64,000 bases of DNA, from assembly GCA_963402885.1 (NCBI GenBank), contig OY727095.1:28339001-28403000 (forward strand). The letters run 5' to 3'. Of the stretch, positions 49,201-61,439 are shown piece by piece. Origin of the DNA: Antedon bifida. Lineage: Eukaryota; Echinodermata; Crinoidea; Comatulida; Antedonidae. The position numbers and the translations under genes are program-made. The notes under the pieces were generated by a model that was not told where the DNA came from, did not search any database, and saw nothing but the letters and a program-made list of their open reading frames with translations. Numbering within the stretch: the first letter of the stretch is position 1; every line of letters starts with the position of its first letter.

Positions 49201-51890
49201 AAACATAATAACACTTAAATATTTGTAGATGAATATGACGCGGACACGTACATATGTTGATGAGTATAATTGAAAAATGACAACATCATCGGCAAAAATA
49301 CTACATGATCCTGGGTAAACATATTGAGGAAGGTCATTTATAAATAATAGGAATAAAATTGGTCCTAAGACACTACCTTGTGGTATGCCAACTTCGACTT
49401 TTGTTTTTTTAGATAATTTATTATGACATTTAACTATTTGTTTACGCTGGGAAAGATAACTTTTGAAACATGTAATTTCATTACCTTTTAGCCCATAATT
49501 CTCCAATTTAGTAAGTAGAATTGTGTGATCAATGGAGTCGAAGCATTTAGATATATCGAGAAAACAGGCTCCAATCAATTCACGGTCATTTAAATTTTCC
49601 TTCCATTCATCCACAACACGATGGAGGCAAGTAACAGTGGAGTGGTTCTTTCTAAACGCATATTGGTCCACGCTTATGAAATCATTTTCATTTAAATAAT
49701 TAATTAATTGATTTTGTATTACTCTTTCAATAATTCTCGAAATATGGCATACCACAGATATTGGTCTATAGTTACTCATAGTTTGCTTACATTCCTTTCC
49801 TTTATATATAGGTGTTGTTTTAGCCAGTTTCCAATCATCTGGCACTGTACCTGAATCAATAGATAAGTCTATTAACGAGGAAAGGGATTTTGCTATACTA
49901 AGTGCACCTATTTTAAGCAACTTTGAATCAAAATTCCAAATATCTAAATTACTATTTTCAGACAAACTTGAAAGTGCTTTTTCAATATCCTCACATTTTA
50001 CCTTTTCGAATTTAAATTCATGGATACATACGGGATGTTTCCATTCGGGGCTCAAATTATTATCAAAAGATTGTGAAATTGTATTCCCTATATTTGAGAA
50101 ATAATTCTTAAAATCTTCACAATTTAGGTCTGTATGGACACTATTTCTATTTTTATCTTTACCAATGGTCTTGCTTAATTCTTCCCATAGTTTTTTTGAG
50201 TTATTTTTGTATTTATTTTCAACATTCGCATAATATTTAGTCTTAGCTTGCCTAATTTTGCTGGTAACTAAGTTACGGAGTTCACGATACTTAATTAAAT
50301 GTGCATCACTTTCAGATTTGAGAGGACCTTTTCATGGTCTCGTTTATACATAGTTTCAATAATATCAGGAGTCATCCATGGACAAAAGCGATCTTTCACG
50401 CGCATTGTCTTTAGTGGAGCGTGTTTATTACATATACTTAAGAAGGAGTTCATCCAATCATTCCAAAAAACGTTTATGTCCTCATAATTAAAAATACTAT
50501 TTGAAAGAAAAAGGTTTCTATTTAAGTCATTTATAAAAGATTCTTGATTAAATTGTTTAAAGTTCCTAAAAGTTATGCTTTTGTGTTCGTTAACTTTTTC
50601 AATAGCTTTAATACATGTATAGATAAAACAGTGATCACTAAGAGAAATTTGTGCAACCTCAGAATAAATATGGTTGTTGTCAGGAATTGAAGTAAGTATT
50701 AGATCAATACATTTTGCAGATGTGTAACTCGCGTAGGTTTATGTATTAGTTGTCTAAGTACAAACATATTCTCTATTTGGTTTATAGGATTTGAGTTCAG
50801 GTCAACATTAAGGTCATAATCTATATTAAAATCTCCTAAGAGTACAATTTCCTTGTTTTCGTTTGCCACTTTCTCGAGCATTTCAATAATAAGATTAATA
50901 TAGGTTTTTTTTGCGTTAGGGGGTCGATATAAGCTTCCAACAAGCAGATTATTTTTTTATTAGTGATTTCAATCCATAAAGCTTCCATATTGACACATGA
51001 ATTAAGTTCGTCTCTTTCAACATAGGGAATTCCTTCTTTTATGTATAAACACACACCACCTCCCCTGCTTTTTGTTTTACCATTACAGATTGTCATATTC
51101 CTATCTCGTCTGATTATATTGTAACCATCTATTTGAATAAGTACATCACTATCGTCTGTATTTAACCAAGTTTCAGAAATGCATAAAACATCCATTAAAA
51201 TTACCGTTGACATTATCCTTTACAATATCACTATCATTCACAGTATCATTATCGTTGTCAATATCGTTATTATAATTATCACGGTTTATATTTGTAATAT
51301 TAATATTAATTTTGTTTTTATTATTAGTTTTATTATTATTTTCATTAATATATATGTTATTTTTATTGTTAGTTTTATAACTATTCTTGTTTTTATTAAT
51401 GGTTTTACGGTTGAAACTACTAAGACATGGTACCAGTGTTTAATAATTTATTGGGATGTTGCCATCATCCACACTACTAACTAACATTTTTGCTTTTAAT
51501 TGCGTTTCATCATTTTCTACCCTCTCATTTGTAGGAGCTTCTGTTTTAGCATTTTGTAATTATTCAATTTTCAACGTAAGACAATCAATCTTTGCTTCAA
51601 AATCAGCCATTTTCTCTATTTAAAAATTCATTTGTTTTCGATAAAACAAGCACAATATCTAAAAGCTTAGTTATGTCGGTAGGCATCGAACGGCATATTT
51701 AACACGGCCACACACCAGATATTTCTTCATCAGCAATTTTGAGGCATTTTGTATAGTACCAATGGCCACACATGCAACATCTAATACTGTCGCCTTGGGT
51801 ATTACCCTTTTTCAAGCAGTTAACTATACAAATTTTACCCGGTTGATCACATTTCTTAGGCTTATCAGCCATTGTGGTCTTCACAGAAGA
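49171..51890 (-). mobile_element. CR1/Rex-like LINE, endonuclease and RT present, 3' end lost
   Basis: Read on the minus strand: a PHD-like zinc finger near 51699-51884 (IRCCMCGHWYYTKCLKIADE), the AP-endonuclease blocks CISETWLNTDD, GGGVCLYI and IVLLGDFNIDY (51213-50700), and a long RT frame at 49165-50055 with NYRPISVV, FLDISKCFDSIDH, GIPQGSVLGPILF and the FADD active site. Downstream of FADD the usual RT thumb and C-terminal region is missing and the 106-bp minisatellite begins. ORF2 is also interrupted between about 50060 and 51200. A simple ATT-rich tract lies near 51220-51400. Confidence 0.85.
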
Positions 51891-52555
51891 ATAAACACTT
51901 GAAGAATAAACACTTGAAGATATGTTAATTATTCAGATTGTGGAATTCGACTCGTAAAGTTTCATAAGCAAGATACAGGAAGGTAAAACAATCAATTGTA
52001 AACGGGTAAAACTTGATTGCATAGATAACGAAAGTTAGAAATGAGAAGAAAAATCTGGTAACTTACGAGCACGACCGCAAACGAGTAGAAAATCAGGTAA
52101 CTTGGGTCGGTAGTCGAAATAAAACGTTTAAAATACTGCTCACAATCAACGGGGCAAGTCTGCTACGGATTAAAATGTGTAGTCACAATCTTATGATCTA
52201 AAAAGATCTGGAATGAAGCGTCATCCAGGCCAAGGGAGTGCCCTTGCAACAAGATTCAGAGCGGGCGATTTGAATGCTTTTTTCCGCACACGCACAGAAC
52301 CAAATTATAATACAGTGAAATCTATTGAATAGCCTAGAGAGCTCTCACACTGAACGTCTGAACGCTTCGGTGACTGCGTACATAATGATGTTGATGAGTA
52401 GGCCTTCAAATTTCGGAAAGTCCATGAATTACTACGGAAATTCAGCCTAATAATTATGGACGTACGGTACTGAAGTAAAGATAAATAGGGCCCTACACGA
52501 TTATGATTTGGCCTAAAAATTGGCCTTAGAAGTCGTCAGTTGGTTTATTTAAAGT
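51891..52555. other. intergenic, no gene seen
   Basis: Contains a short tandem GAAGAATAAACACTT near 51890-51915. Nothing else recognised. Confidence 0.3.
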
Positions 52556-53925
52556 CAAAACTGTAACAAATCCCTCACTATTCAATCAAACTGTTATTAT
52601 TATACTACTATATTGTTGGAAAATGGATTGCGTGATATGAAAATGGATTGATAGTAAAACGTAACAAAGATACGTTCCTGTCTGGTTATTAGGTATTCAT
52701 GCAGTGATAAAGCGGAGGGTTATTTTTGTAGCGTTTCATTTAAAATAAATTTTGTTACAAAGAAATATTTAGGTTGTGAAGGTCGTTAAATTCGTTTGCG
52801 CCAGCATTAATGGTTACCAATTTTAACAATTAAGTATTCAACAATAATAAAATGCCCTGCAACTCTGTAACTACTTTATGACTAAGCCTATCAAGATCCG
52901 GGTCCGGAGGACACGGATCCCACCACCACGTCATACTGCTTGATGTTTATTGTCGCTAGAAGAAATGATACCGCTCGTTCGTTGCTTCCTATTAAGTTGA
53001 GTGCAAATCATTCTAGGTTTATGTTTCTTCATTTCATAACAGGGATATAGTCTTTGTAAACTGATATGAGCGGCTTCTCTAGCAAAATCCATTATGAAGT
53101 AATAACAAGGAATAGCGATAGGGGCCTACAATTCGTTAGAGGCTCACAATGAATGTAACCAAATCTGCGCCACATAGTATGTATTTATGAATAGTATACT
53201 ATCTACAATCATACATAGGCCTATGCCTTTGTATGATCGTAGAAAGCCAACACAAATGAAACAATATGCCTGTTTCTTTCTTAAATTGACTTATGTATTT
53301 ACAAATTATATTAACATAGTTATCGACATAGTCTGAATGTTTATTTTAAATTTGAACATTACTCGCTAACTTGAATAAGATTTAGCTGCCAAAATAAATG
53401 TCTAAATACTCCACCTTTCTTCACTTTGTTATACAATCAATGTTTGCTATCGCACGCATCCATATACACGGGGTACCAAAATGACCGCAATGTACTGGAA
53501 ACTAAAACCTTCTCCGGGTGCGGGGAAGGTATTGTATTATAGCCTTGAAGGGTAGTAAACTACTAGAATAAGGTGGGGAGAGGTACAGTATGATCTCTGC
53601 AGCGGATATTTCTTCTAGTAACATAAAGTTCACAGAGTCGCATATCAAGAAAGTACCAGCCTGTCTTACTGCATAGCAAATGAGTATGTACATAACTACT
53701 TAACACTGATTAAGATACATCTTAATTATCAATTTGAATTAAATATTTAAACATTTTCTTACCTTACACAATACCTCCTCTCGGTATCGTCTCATAAAAC
53801 GAAATAAACGACACGGTTAATCAGACTAAAACGTATCTTTGTTAAGTTACTATCAATACAAGAAGAATATAATAGTATAGTAATATAATTGTATTTGAAT
53901 AGTGAGGGATTAGTTACAGTGTTGA
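52556..53925. mobile_element. old foldback/TIR element
   Basis: The outer 120 bp or so on each side are inverted relatives: AATCCCTCACTATTCAA on the left against TTTGAATAGTGAGGGATT on the right, and AACAAAGATACGTT against AACGTATCTTTGTT further in. Identity is visibly below that of the other TIR elements here, so this copy is old. The interior has no coding frame. Confidence 0.5.
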
Positions 53926-54119
53926 ATTTGAACAAAAATCCAAAATGAACTTGCTGTTATAATACAAACAAAATTATTCAAAGAAACGCTCTACTACACA
54001 TTATAAATAGATGTCGGTCAAAAACCTTGACTCCCTAAAACAACGACAGCTATACTAAATGTATTCGTGATTTTATTTCATCTCTGGCTTTTTACACATT
54101 ACCGGACTTCCCATCTAAA

Positions 54120-56462
54120 TTATGTCACATTAATATGCTTAAAAAGTATGCCGAAAATGTTTCTAGCGATGTAAAACTAAATTGTGCGGCTGTAGCTTTT
54201 AACAATGACGGTGGCTCGCAGAATGATTTAAAAGAAAATGGCAAGGAATATGATTTAAAACTAAGCAACTCTGATATAATGAACAACTTAAAACAAATTT
54301 ATCAATTTATCAATAGAACAACAGTGTCAATTAAGTACACTTGTGAATAAATGGAATGGTATATTTTCTGACACCCCTAACTAGTGTAACAAATTCTGCA
54401 TTCCATGATATTATTGTCTGGGATACACAACCTATTAAACAACATCCTTACAGGGTGAATCCAATTAAAATGGAGTATCTTCATAAGGAAATTGAATATA
54501 TGTTAGTAAATGGTATAATTGAGCTTAGTAAAAGCGACTGGAGTTCACCATGCATGCTTGTTCCTAAGTCTGATGGTTCATATAGACTCGTGGCAGATAT
54601 GCGAGCAGTTAATATCGTTGTTCAAAAACAGACTCGTATCCAATTCCGAGAATTGAAGATTTAATAGATAAGGTTGGGAACGCAAAATTTGTTAGTAAAT
54701 TTGACCTTTTAAAAGGCTACTGGCAAGTGCCGCTAACGCCGCGCGCCCAGGAAATTTCTGCGTTCTGTACCCCGTTCGGGCTTTATCAATACAGGGTGAT
54801 GCCGTTTGGCCTTAAGAATGCGCCCGCGACGTTCCAGCGAATGGTAAATCGATTTGTAGCTAAGGTAGAAGGCTGCGAGGCGTATGTTGATGACTTGATA
54901 GTATACAGTCAAACTTGGGAGCAACACATGCAACAGCTCAATAAAATGTTTAAAGCCTTGTCACAAGCCAACCTAACTGTAAACTTAAGTAAGAGTGAAT
55001 TCTGTCACGCTACGGATACTTATCTCGGACATGTTGTGGGGCAGGGAAGGGTTAGACCCATCAGGGCTAAGGTTGAGAGTATTTATCGGTACCCAGCACC
55101 CACAAACAAAACATCGTTGATGAGGTTTTTAGGGATGGTGGGGTGCTATCGGAAGTTTTGTCCTAATTTTTCTAGCGTAGCAAGTCCTCTTACAGAATTG
55201 ATTAAGAAGAATGTAAAAGTTTAGTGGTCGGATATATGTGAAAGTGCCTTTAGAAAAATTAAGTCTATGCTAATGTGTGAACCAATCCTTATAGCACCGG
55301 ATTTTAAGAAACAATTCAGTTTGTATGTAGACGCCTGTGATGTGGGGATTGGTAGCGTTCTCATGCAGAAGAACGTTGATGGGATAGAATGTCCCGTATG
55401 TTATTTTTCTAGAAAATTAAGCAAACATCAAATGAATTATTCGACTATTGAGAAAGAATATCTTGCACTATTGGAGTCGTTGATGTATATCTAAGCACTA
55501 CCGTAGACCCAATACTTGTGTTCACTGACCACAACCCGCTTACCTTTATTTATAAAATGCGAAATAAAAACCAGCGGTTGCTGAGGTGGGGATTAAATTA
55601 ATTGATTAAGAATACAATGTTGAGATTAGGCATGTTAAAGGAAAGGAAAATGTGATTGCCGACGCTCTGTCTCGTGGGGTGTGAACACTATATTAATGTA
55701 ATGTAAGCAAAGAAAATAGATATTATAAATGTAATGCAAATGAATATAGATATTATGAATGTAATGCAAATGAATATAGATGTGTAAAATTAAGAATTAT
55801 AAAATTGAAAACAGAAAAAAAAAATTAAAATGTTGAAAAAAAAAAAAATAAACAAAATATATGATGTAATTGAAATTGTGTAATAAATTAGAGATGTTTT
55901 TGTAAATACCAGTGGTTGGTGAGGAGGCACCAAAAGTTTTCCTGTCGAAAAACTAACTTCAAGGGGGAGAGTGTTACGTGTGACGATAATCAGGTGTCGC
56001 ATGCAAATGAATCAAGTCGCCGGTGGTCAAGTGGACGAATCAGAAGGGAGCGTGGTGATGCGCGGTATTTTGGAAAGCTGTGTTGGGTGTGTGAGACCAG
56101 GGAAGGAGTCACTCACGAGACGGTACAAGTCGGAGATGGTAGGGTTTCTGGATAAGATATAAGAAAGTATATATGGGACTGCCGACTGTGTAATAATTGA
56201 ATAAAGACTTGCAGTGAACTGTATTCGAGACTGGAAGCGAGGTAGGACGCAAGGATTGAATGTACGGATGTCTAGGCAAACCAACCACTCGGTATCATTC
56301 ATATTGTTGTAGCATTATATTTTTGTTATGTAATGCATCGTGGAAGCAAATTAAATGGAGCTCGTGCTTCTTACATAGTACTTTGAGTGTTGGCTATTGT
56401 TTGTTCCAAACCTCGTTGTTGTTATTTAGGTATTTCGGCCTAGGCCAAAAGTGGTCGTAACA
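54120..56462 (+). mobile_element. Ty3/Gypsy LTR retrotransposon fossil, 3' part
   Basis: A fossil, broken copy with at least a few breaks. Parts recognised in order: pol sequence with the reverse transcriptase (QHPYRVNPIK, SSPCMLVPKSDGSYRLVAD, FVSKFDLLKGYWQVPL, YVDDLIVYS), RNase H, a purine-rich primer tract AAGGGGGAGAG, and one LTR (55972-56462). No gag, integrase or 5' LTR is recognised in the window. Without a second LTR its age cannot be estimated from LTR divergence, but the RT blocks are still easily read, which points to moderate age. Confidence 0.85.
55972..56462 (+). repeat. 3' LTR of the Ty3/Gypsy fossil
   Basis: The 491-bp repeat begins TGTTACG and ends CGTAACA, following directly on the purine tract. 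A TATA-like GTATATATGG near 56167 and AATAAA near 56200 fit the usual promoter and polyadenylation order. No second copy is seen in the window. Confidence 0.75.
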
Positions 56463-56509
56463 CTACTTTACATTTAATTTCATCATTCCTTTTGAATGAT
56501 TGGGCCACA

Positions 56510-57260
56510 TGAATTAGAAATGCAACAGCTTTAATGAAATGTTCCCAACATGAGAACTTCTTGGCCTTTTCTTGTTGCTTGGCAATTCGTTCTTGCGAAC
56601 AACCACTTGGCTTTCTTTTCTGATTTCCTTATCTTCAACAGGCTCTACTAAGGAAAACTCTGTCTTTATGTCAAACACCGTACAATCCGGACTAGTTAAC
56701 CACGGACAACTCTTCATTGTACGAGCAGACACTTGGCAAATACCATGATCCGCTGGATTCTTGCTTGTCTGGATATATCTACACTGTCGAGGGTCTGAAA
56801 ACTGCAATATTTTGAACACCCGGTTAGCCACGTATGTATGGAATCGTCTAGTAGTGTTGTTGATCCTAGAACTACTTTGCTATCTGAATGATACGTTACT
56901 TTTGAAGCTGAGATGTCGATTTCACTACAAATAACTTAGGCAATTTCTGTAGCTACTACGGCAGCACAGAGTTTCAATCGTGGTATAGTGTGTCCAGACT
57001 TGGGTGCCAGTTTGGACTTCCCATACACAAAACCGGCCTGTTTTTTGGTTACATCAACCAAGTACGCTACAGCGGCAACTGCTACTTCAGACGCATCACA
57101 GAATACATGAAGACTAACGGTTTCTGACTTAATGTCCACTGGATATGCACGGGGCACAGACAGTGATTGCAGATCTTGTCTTGTAACAATTTTGACTTTA
57201 CATGGATGTTGAATGTAGCTAGTGTCGAGCAAAGTTATATGAGCCCAATATTCAATGATT
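56510..57260 (-). mobile_element. BEL/Pao retroelement fossil fragment
   Basis: A broken fragment on the minus strand showing the Pao-type RNase H region: LHVFCDASEVAVAAVAYLVD, FVYGKSKLAPKSGHTIPRLK, followed by VFKILQFSDPRQCRYIQTSK and NPADHG. No LTR, gag or other part is recognised. Old, with a few breaks. Confidence 0.8.
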
Positions 57261-57269
57261 ATAAGGAAA

Positions 57270-57660
57270 TACTTAAACGCGTTTGTGTTATGTTCTTGTA
57301 TCTACAAATATCTGTGTAGGTAACAACGACTTCCAAGATGTGGTCAATTTCAAGAAAGGCCCGAAGGACAGATACCGTAAGTACAACCTCCACTTTGAAA
57401 CAATCAGGCATAACAAATGTTCTCTAATAACTGACAAAGACAACGTCCGTTGCCATGTCTGTAAAATACACAGGGCCGACTTCGTCAGCCATGCGCAACG
57501 CCTTGCGTCGTAAAGGATCAAACACATGGACTCTGTCATCAAAAACCCCAAACAGGTGTTTGTCCAGATTACAGCTGCAGAACAAAACTAGCGTCCTGCA
57601 GTATGACATAAAACGTCTGAAAAGAAAAAAACAATTATCTGGAAGACAACATTTCTGAAT
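57270..57660. other. unassigned segment, open on both strands
   Basis: On the minus strand 57424-57609 reads HLFGVFDDRVHVFDPLRRKA, which has a beta-propeller flavour; on the plus strand 57283-57513 reads a basic peptide with a Cys-x2-Cys (VRCHVCK). The strand used, if any, cannot be decided and no family is certain. Confidence 0.25.
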
Positions 57661-57669
57661 TATACAGGA

Positions 57670-58480
57670 AAGAAAGTGTAGAGATCAGTAACAAACAGTC
57701 GTCTGCTCTTGAGGAAACATTTAACAACTTTGATGATAACAGTTTGTCGTCAGCGGCTAAATTGTTGTGGGAGCAGTAGAAATTGTCCTTTGCTTAAGGT
57801 AAGCAGATGAGATGGCACCCGGCAATAATTCGTTGGTGCGTTGCATTGCAAAATCGATCTGCATCTTCATAAAATTGGTTAAGGGAGGCTGGTTTTATAA
57901 AGTTACCGCATCCAAGGACAGTCATTTTGCCGATGGGCAGAAATGTTGAAAAGGATAGTTGCGGACATTGGTCTACACAAAGAGGGTGGAGAATTAAAGA
58001 AAGACGTAAATTTTCTATTTTATGAAATGAAAGTGAAGACTGGTCTTTGTTTTTTCTAGTCACAGACGTAGGTAGTTTAGCTAATGAAATTAAAGCATTC
58101 GAGAGACGATGTAAGGGAGAACAAGAGCCATCCATTGCAACGCATGTTTTAGCACTTATGATTCGTTGTATTTTTGGAAGGTTACATTCTCCAGTCGGAT
58201 ACTATCCAAGTAAAGGTGCGACTAGTGGGAAGCGATCGAGTATATAGAAACAGCAGGATTTAGAGTTTGCAGACGGTGCATCTCCAAACAGAAAGTTTTA
58301 TAGACTACATTCTAATCCTGATTGTAAAACTATTACATACTCTACAAAAAATGCAATTGACCAATCCAGAAATATATATTTCATCCGTGAAGTTCCACAT
58401 CTCATGAAAACGACACGTAACAACTTTGAAAACAGTAATTATCATAATAAGACTCGCCATCTACACGTAAGTTGTAAATT
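57670..58480 (+). mobile_element. P-element/THAP9-like transposase remnant
   Basis: Blocks in order: MRWHPAIIRWCVALQNRSAS, WLREAGFIKLPHPRTV, VTDVGSLANEIKAFERRC, PSIATHVLALMIRCIF, NRKFYRLHS and YFIREVPHLMKTTRNN. The last matches the conserved DVPHLIKTTRN motif of P-like transposases (plain DNA transposons). At least two stops and two frame changes break it. No THAP domain or terminal repeats were located. Confidence 0.7.
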
Positions 58481-59933
58481 ACAAAAAATTAGTTGATTTG
58501 TGTAAAATGAATAATTAATTTCTGTTTTTATTTAATTGGATGACATGAAACAATATGCGAGTTCTTTCTCTTATACTGTAGAAATGTGTTCTCTAGGGTT
58601 ACGACGTTTACATAAGATATCATACGAGCATCTTCATCTAACTTCTTTGAGAATGCGAGTATTTTAGAATTTTCACTTTCCTTCATCTTAAATAAGTCTA
58701 ATATATAGAGCAACATGAAATCGCTGTATATCTATATATAAATTATGGTTAATTCTGACATAGGTGAGCACAATGGAAAAACTTCGGGACAAATCTCTGC
58801 CTTGGATACCTACCTAATCTATCTCAGATGTACCGCGAAATGTAAATTTGATAACATTAGTTTTCACTATTACGATATTGTTGTATATTTCTATCTTAGG
58901 AAGATATTATAAAAGGTTTTATAACATAATTTCTGATTTTCATCTTATATTTTCAATTAAATTTCAATTGTACGCGGTCGAAGTAATTTCTGGGTTCACG
59001 ATGAGTTCACGCGTTCACCTTGCAACTTCTTGGTTTCAACTAAGTTGGCCGTTAGTGGCTATAGCCATTTTAGTTTTGTTTTTATTTTCGGATCGGACCG
59101 CGCGTGTATAGGTACAGCAGTTAAAAAATAAAAATTATACTGCAAATTAATAATGATCAAATTAAATATACGCCATAAAACATCGGAGTATATTGTGGGG
59201 AATAGTATTATAAAATTACATAGAGAGATTTGATGAAGACCTTTTGTTTAAAATCGAGTGAAATCCTGATAGCCGAGTTTTATTGAGTAAGCTGGCAGGA
59301 ATAATCGTGGTCTATTTAATGTGTCCCGTTAGGACCGGGATACGTCTGTCCATGTTGCAAGCCGTCTAAAACGTCTTCCTTCTTGGGCCGAAACGGCCCA
59401 CTCTGTCGGGGAAGTTAGTTTGCAAAAGATTTCTGTAAGTAGCACAGTGATGAAACTTGGTATGGTGATTAAATATTCCAATCTCTATCAAAATATTTAC
59501 TTCTTATGTAAGTACCTCATTATTTATGCAAATTAGCAATAAATATGCACATTCTAAATATGCAAATCAGGTGGCGGTTATGACATTTTTTTCAATGCGC
59601 ATGAATTCCTTAATACATGCTTAATTCAATTATGTAATTATTACTACATTTTATACTCATAAAAATGGATGAAATGCAAGAAAACATGTTTATTTGGTAT
59701 GAAATTATGATATGGTATTTGATAGCCTCATTAAATATGCGTAAACTTTGACAAGCTCTAATTCAAAATCCAAATAATGTATGACCACCAAAATTGAACA
59801 TAATTTGAATTGAACCTATTAGAATAGTTTAAAATAAGTCATTTTTAAAATAACATAATTGTCCCCTTTGTAACTTAATTTAACATGCACAAACTCAGCA
59901 CAAGATTGAAAAATTAAAATGGTTAGTCATTAC
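58481..59933. other. intergenic with one weak membrane-exon candidate
   Basis: An open frame at 58848-59111 contains an internal Met (about 59001) followed by a single hydrophobic stretch WPLVAIAILVLFLFSDR and a possible GTGTAT donor, reminiscent of the first exon of a type II membrane protein. There is no supporting downstream exon. The remainder is AT-rich with nothing recognised. Confidence 0.25.
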
Positions 59934-60274
59934 ATTTCTTGTTTTGTGGCCTTGGTAAACAGGAGTTCCATGCTCAAGCCAATGCGGCGTTATCTCTTCT
60001 CGCTCAGACGCCGGACCAATAATGGCCTGCATCTCTAAGAAATCAGTCATTTCCATGCACAACTCCATCCACTCACCAGTCTGCTCAACTTTTGCTGCTT
60101 TCCGTTTTATCTTGTTTAATAGGGTTGTCAAATGTATCTTTGGTTCCTTCAACCCCATGGATTTCAGTATGAATATAAAGTCTCTTCTGAAGCTCAGTTG
60201 TTCGGAAGCGTCAACTGCAACTCTTATGGCTTCCATCAGTCCAAATGTTGGCTTTGGGTCATCATACCAGTGAT
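59934..60274 (-). CDS. orphan exon-like open frame, function unknown
   Basis: Read on the minus strand, a pyrimidine-rich acceptor (ACTTTCAG) starts an open frame of 341 nt that ends at a plausible donor (AGAAAT, then GTAATG). Entry phase is 1 and exit phase 0. The peptide (HWYDDPKPTFGLMEAIRVAV at the start, EREEITPHWLEHGTPVYQG near the end) is rich in charged, helix-forming residues with normal coding composition. I do not recognise a domain. It may be one exon of a host gene extending out of the window, or part of a transposon gene. Confidence 0.4.
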
Positions 60275-60858
60275 CTGAAAGTACAAACACTATACAATTA
60301 TGTGTACTGAGTAAATTTTAAATTGTTTCAGACATTCACATGCATCAATTTGAAAAGAGCATTTTTTTGCAGCACTGTCTGCATTTTTTCTAAGTAAAAG
60401 ACAAAATTGAAAATTTGGCCAGGGGGGCCCCTAGGGGCGAGAGCCCGGTAATTGCCATTTGCACGAATTAAATTAATATTTAATTCATTCCAAATTGCAG
60501 TGGAAAATTACACAATATGTAATTATTTAACTAAAAAACAATGATCACACATGAAAAAAAATACTAAATTAATTTATCTTTTCTATTACTGTTGATACAA
60601 AATAAAAAAAAACCAAATATGTCCATAAATAAGCAAAAATATCCCTTCAAAACAATTATAATCAATTTGATGATCAGAGAGTTTTAACTAAAGGCATTAA
60701 AATGTTGATGTTGTGTCTGAATTAGGCCTACTAACATTAACTTTTAACGCGTAGAGAAAGTAGAGAAAATTCCGCCCTCTTATGTTCAAAATTATAACAA
60801 CATTGATTTAGGTAGCCTATTTATGGTTTTCTTTCCTACTTGTTTCAAAACTATCAAT
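60275..60858. other. upstream of the second FkbM-type exon
   Basis: AT-rich sequence; a GC-rich patch GGCCAGGGGGGCCCCTAGGG near 60420 stands out. No feature recognised. Confidence 0.3.
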
Positions 60859-61013
60859 ATGACTAGTGAAATAAAAATTATTGCTATATGCGGATTATCT
60901 TTTACTATTGGAGTTGTTTTAACATCTATCCATCGTGATTTTACAAACAATACAGTTCTACAAGAAAATAGACGAGGACCTGTAGTAAGCACATCGTATT
61001 TTGGATCGCACGG
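60859..61013 (+). CDS. first exon of a paralogue of the FkbM/NodB gene
   Basis: MTSEIKIIAICG then LSFTIGVVLTSIHRDFTNN closely matches the first exon at 10795-10964 (LSFTVGIALTS, then HRDFTSN and VLQE). Both exons end in phase 2 at a CACGG/CATGG donor followed by GTAA. It codes the membrane anchor and stem. The methyltransferase exons are not in the window; a LINE occupies the following intron and they may lie to the right. An upstream in-frame Met at 60823 is possible. Confidence 0.7.
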
Positions 61014-61439
61014 GTAATGTAGTTTTTGTAATTTCTATTATAACTCTGAAAAGTACACACGCTAGATGTTTTAGTTAGAAAGGTTGACATTTCGAACCCC
61101 AGCTTGAATTCTTAAACAAAATATTTTATTCTTTATTCATCCATTTAATGAAAGACATACAGTATAGTAGGCTAATGTAGACGTCAAAACTGATAGTTTT
61201 TACATTTAATGGCGTGACGTTTGCACATTAGTGGATTAAAGATTTGCACATTTGAGGGAGCCATATTTGCAAACTGTTTGCATAGATGTGACTTTTTGCA
61301 CACAACACCGCTTAACAACTCTTGTAAACGTTTCATTGAACGTGTTTTGAATGTTCAAAATAACGATCAAATGTAAAAAAATTACTACGACGCTCTTTTA
61401 TAGGGCACCCGATACACATGCATGGCAACCTGCACGTAC

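Noticed and set aside
55916-56302. Several short frames around the single LTR
   Set aside because: They lie in LTR sequence of the Ty3/Gypsy fossil and do not resemble any protein.
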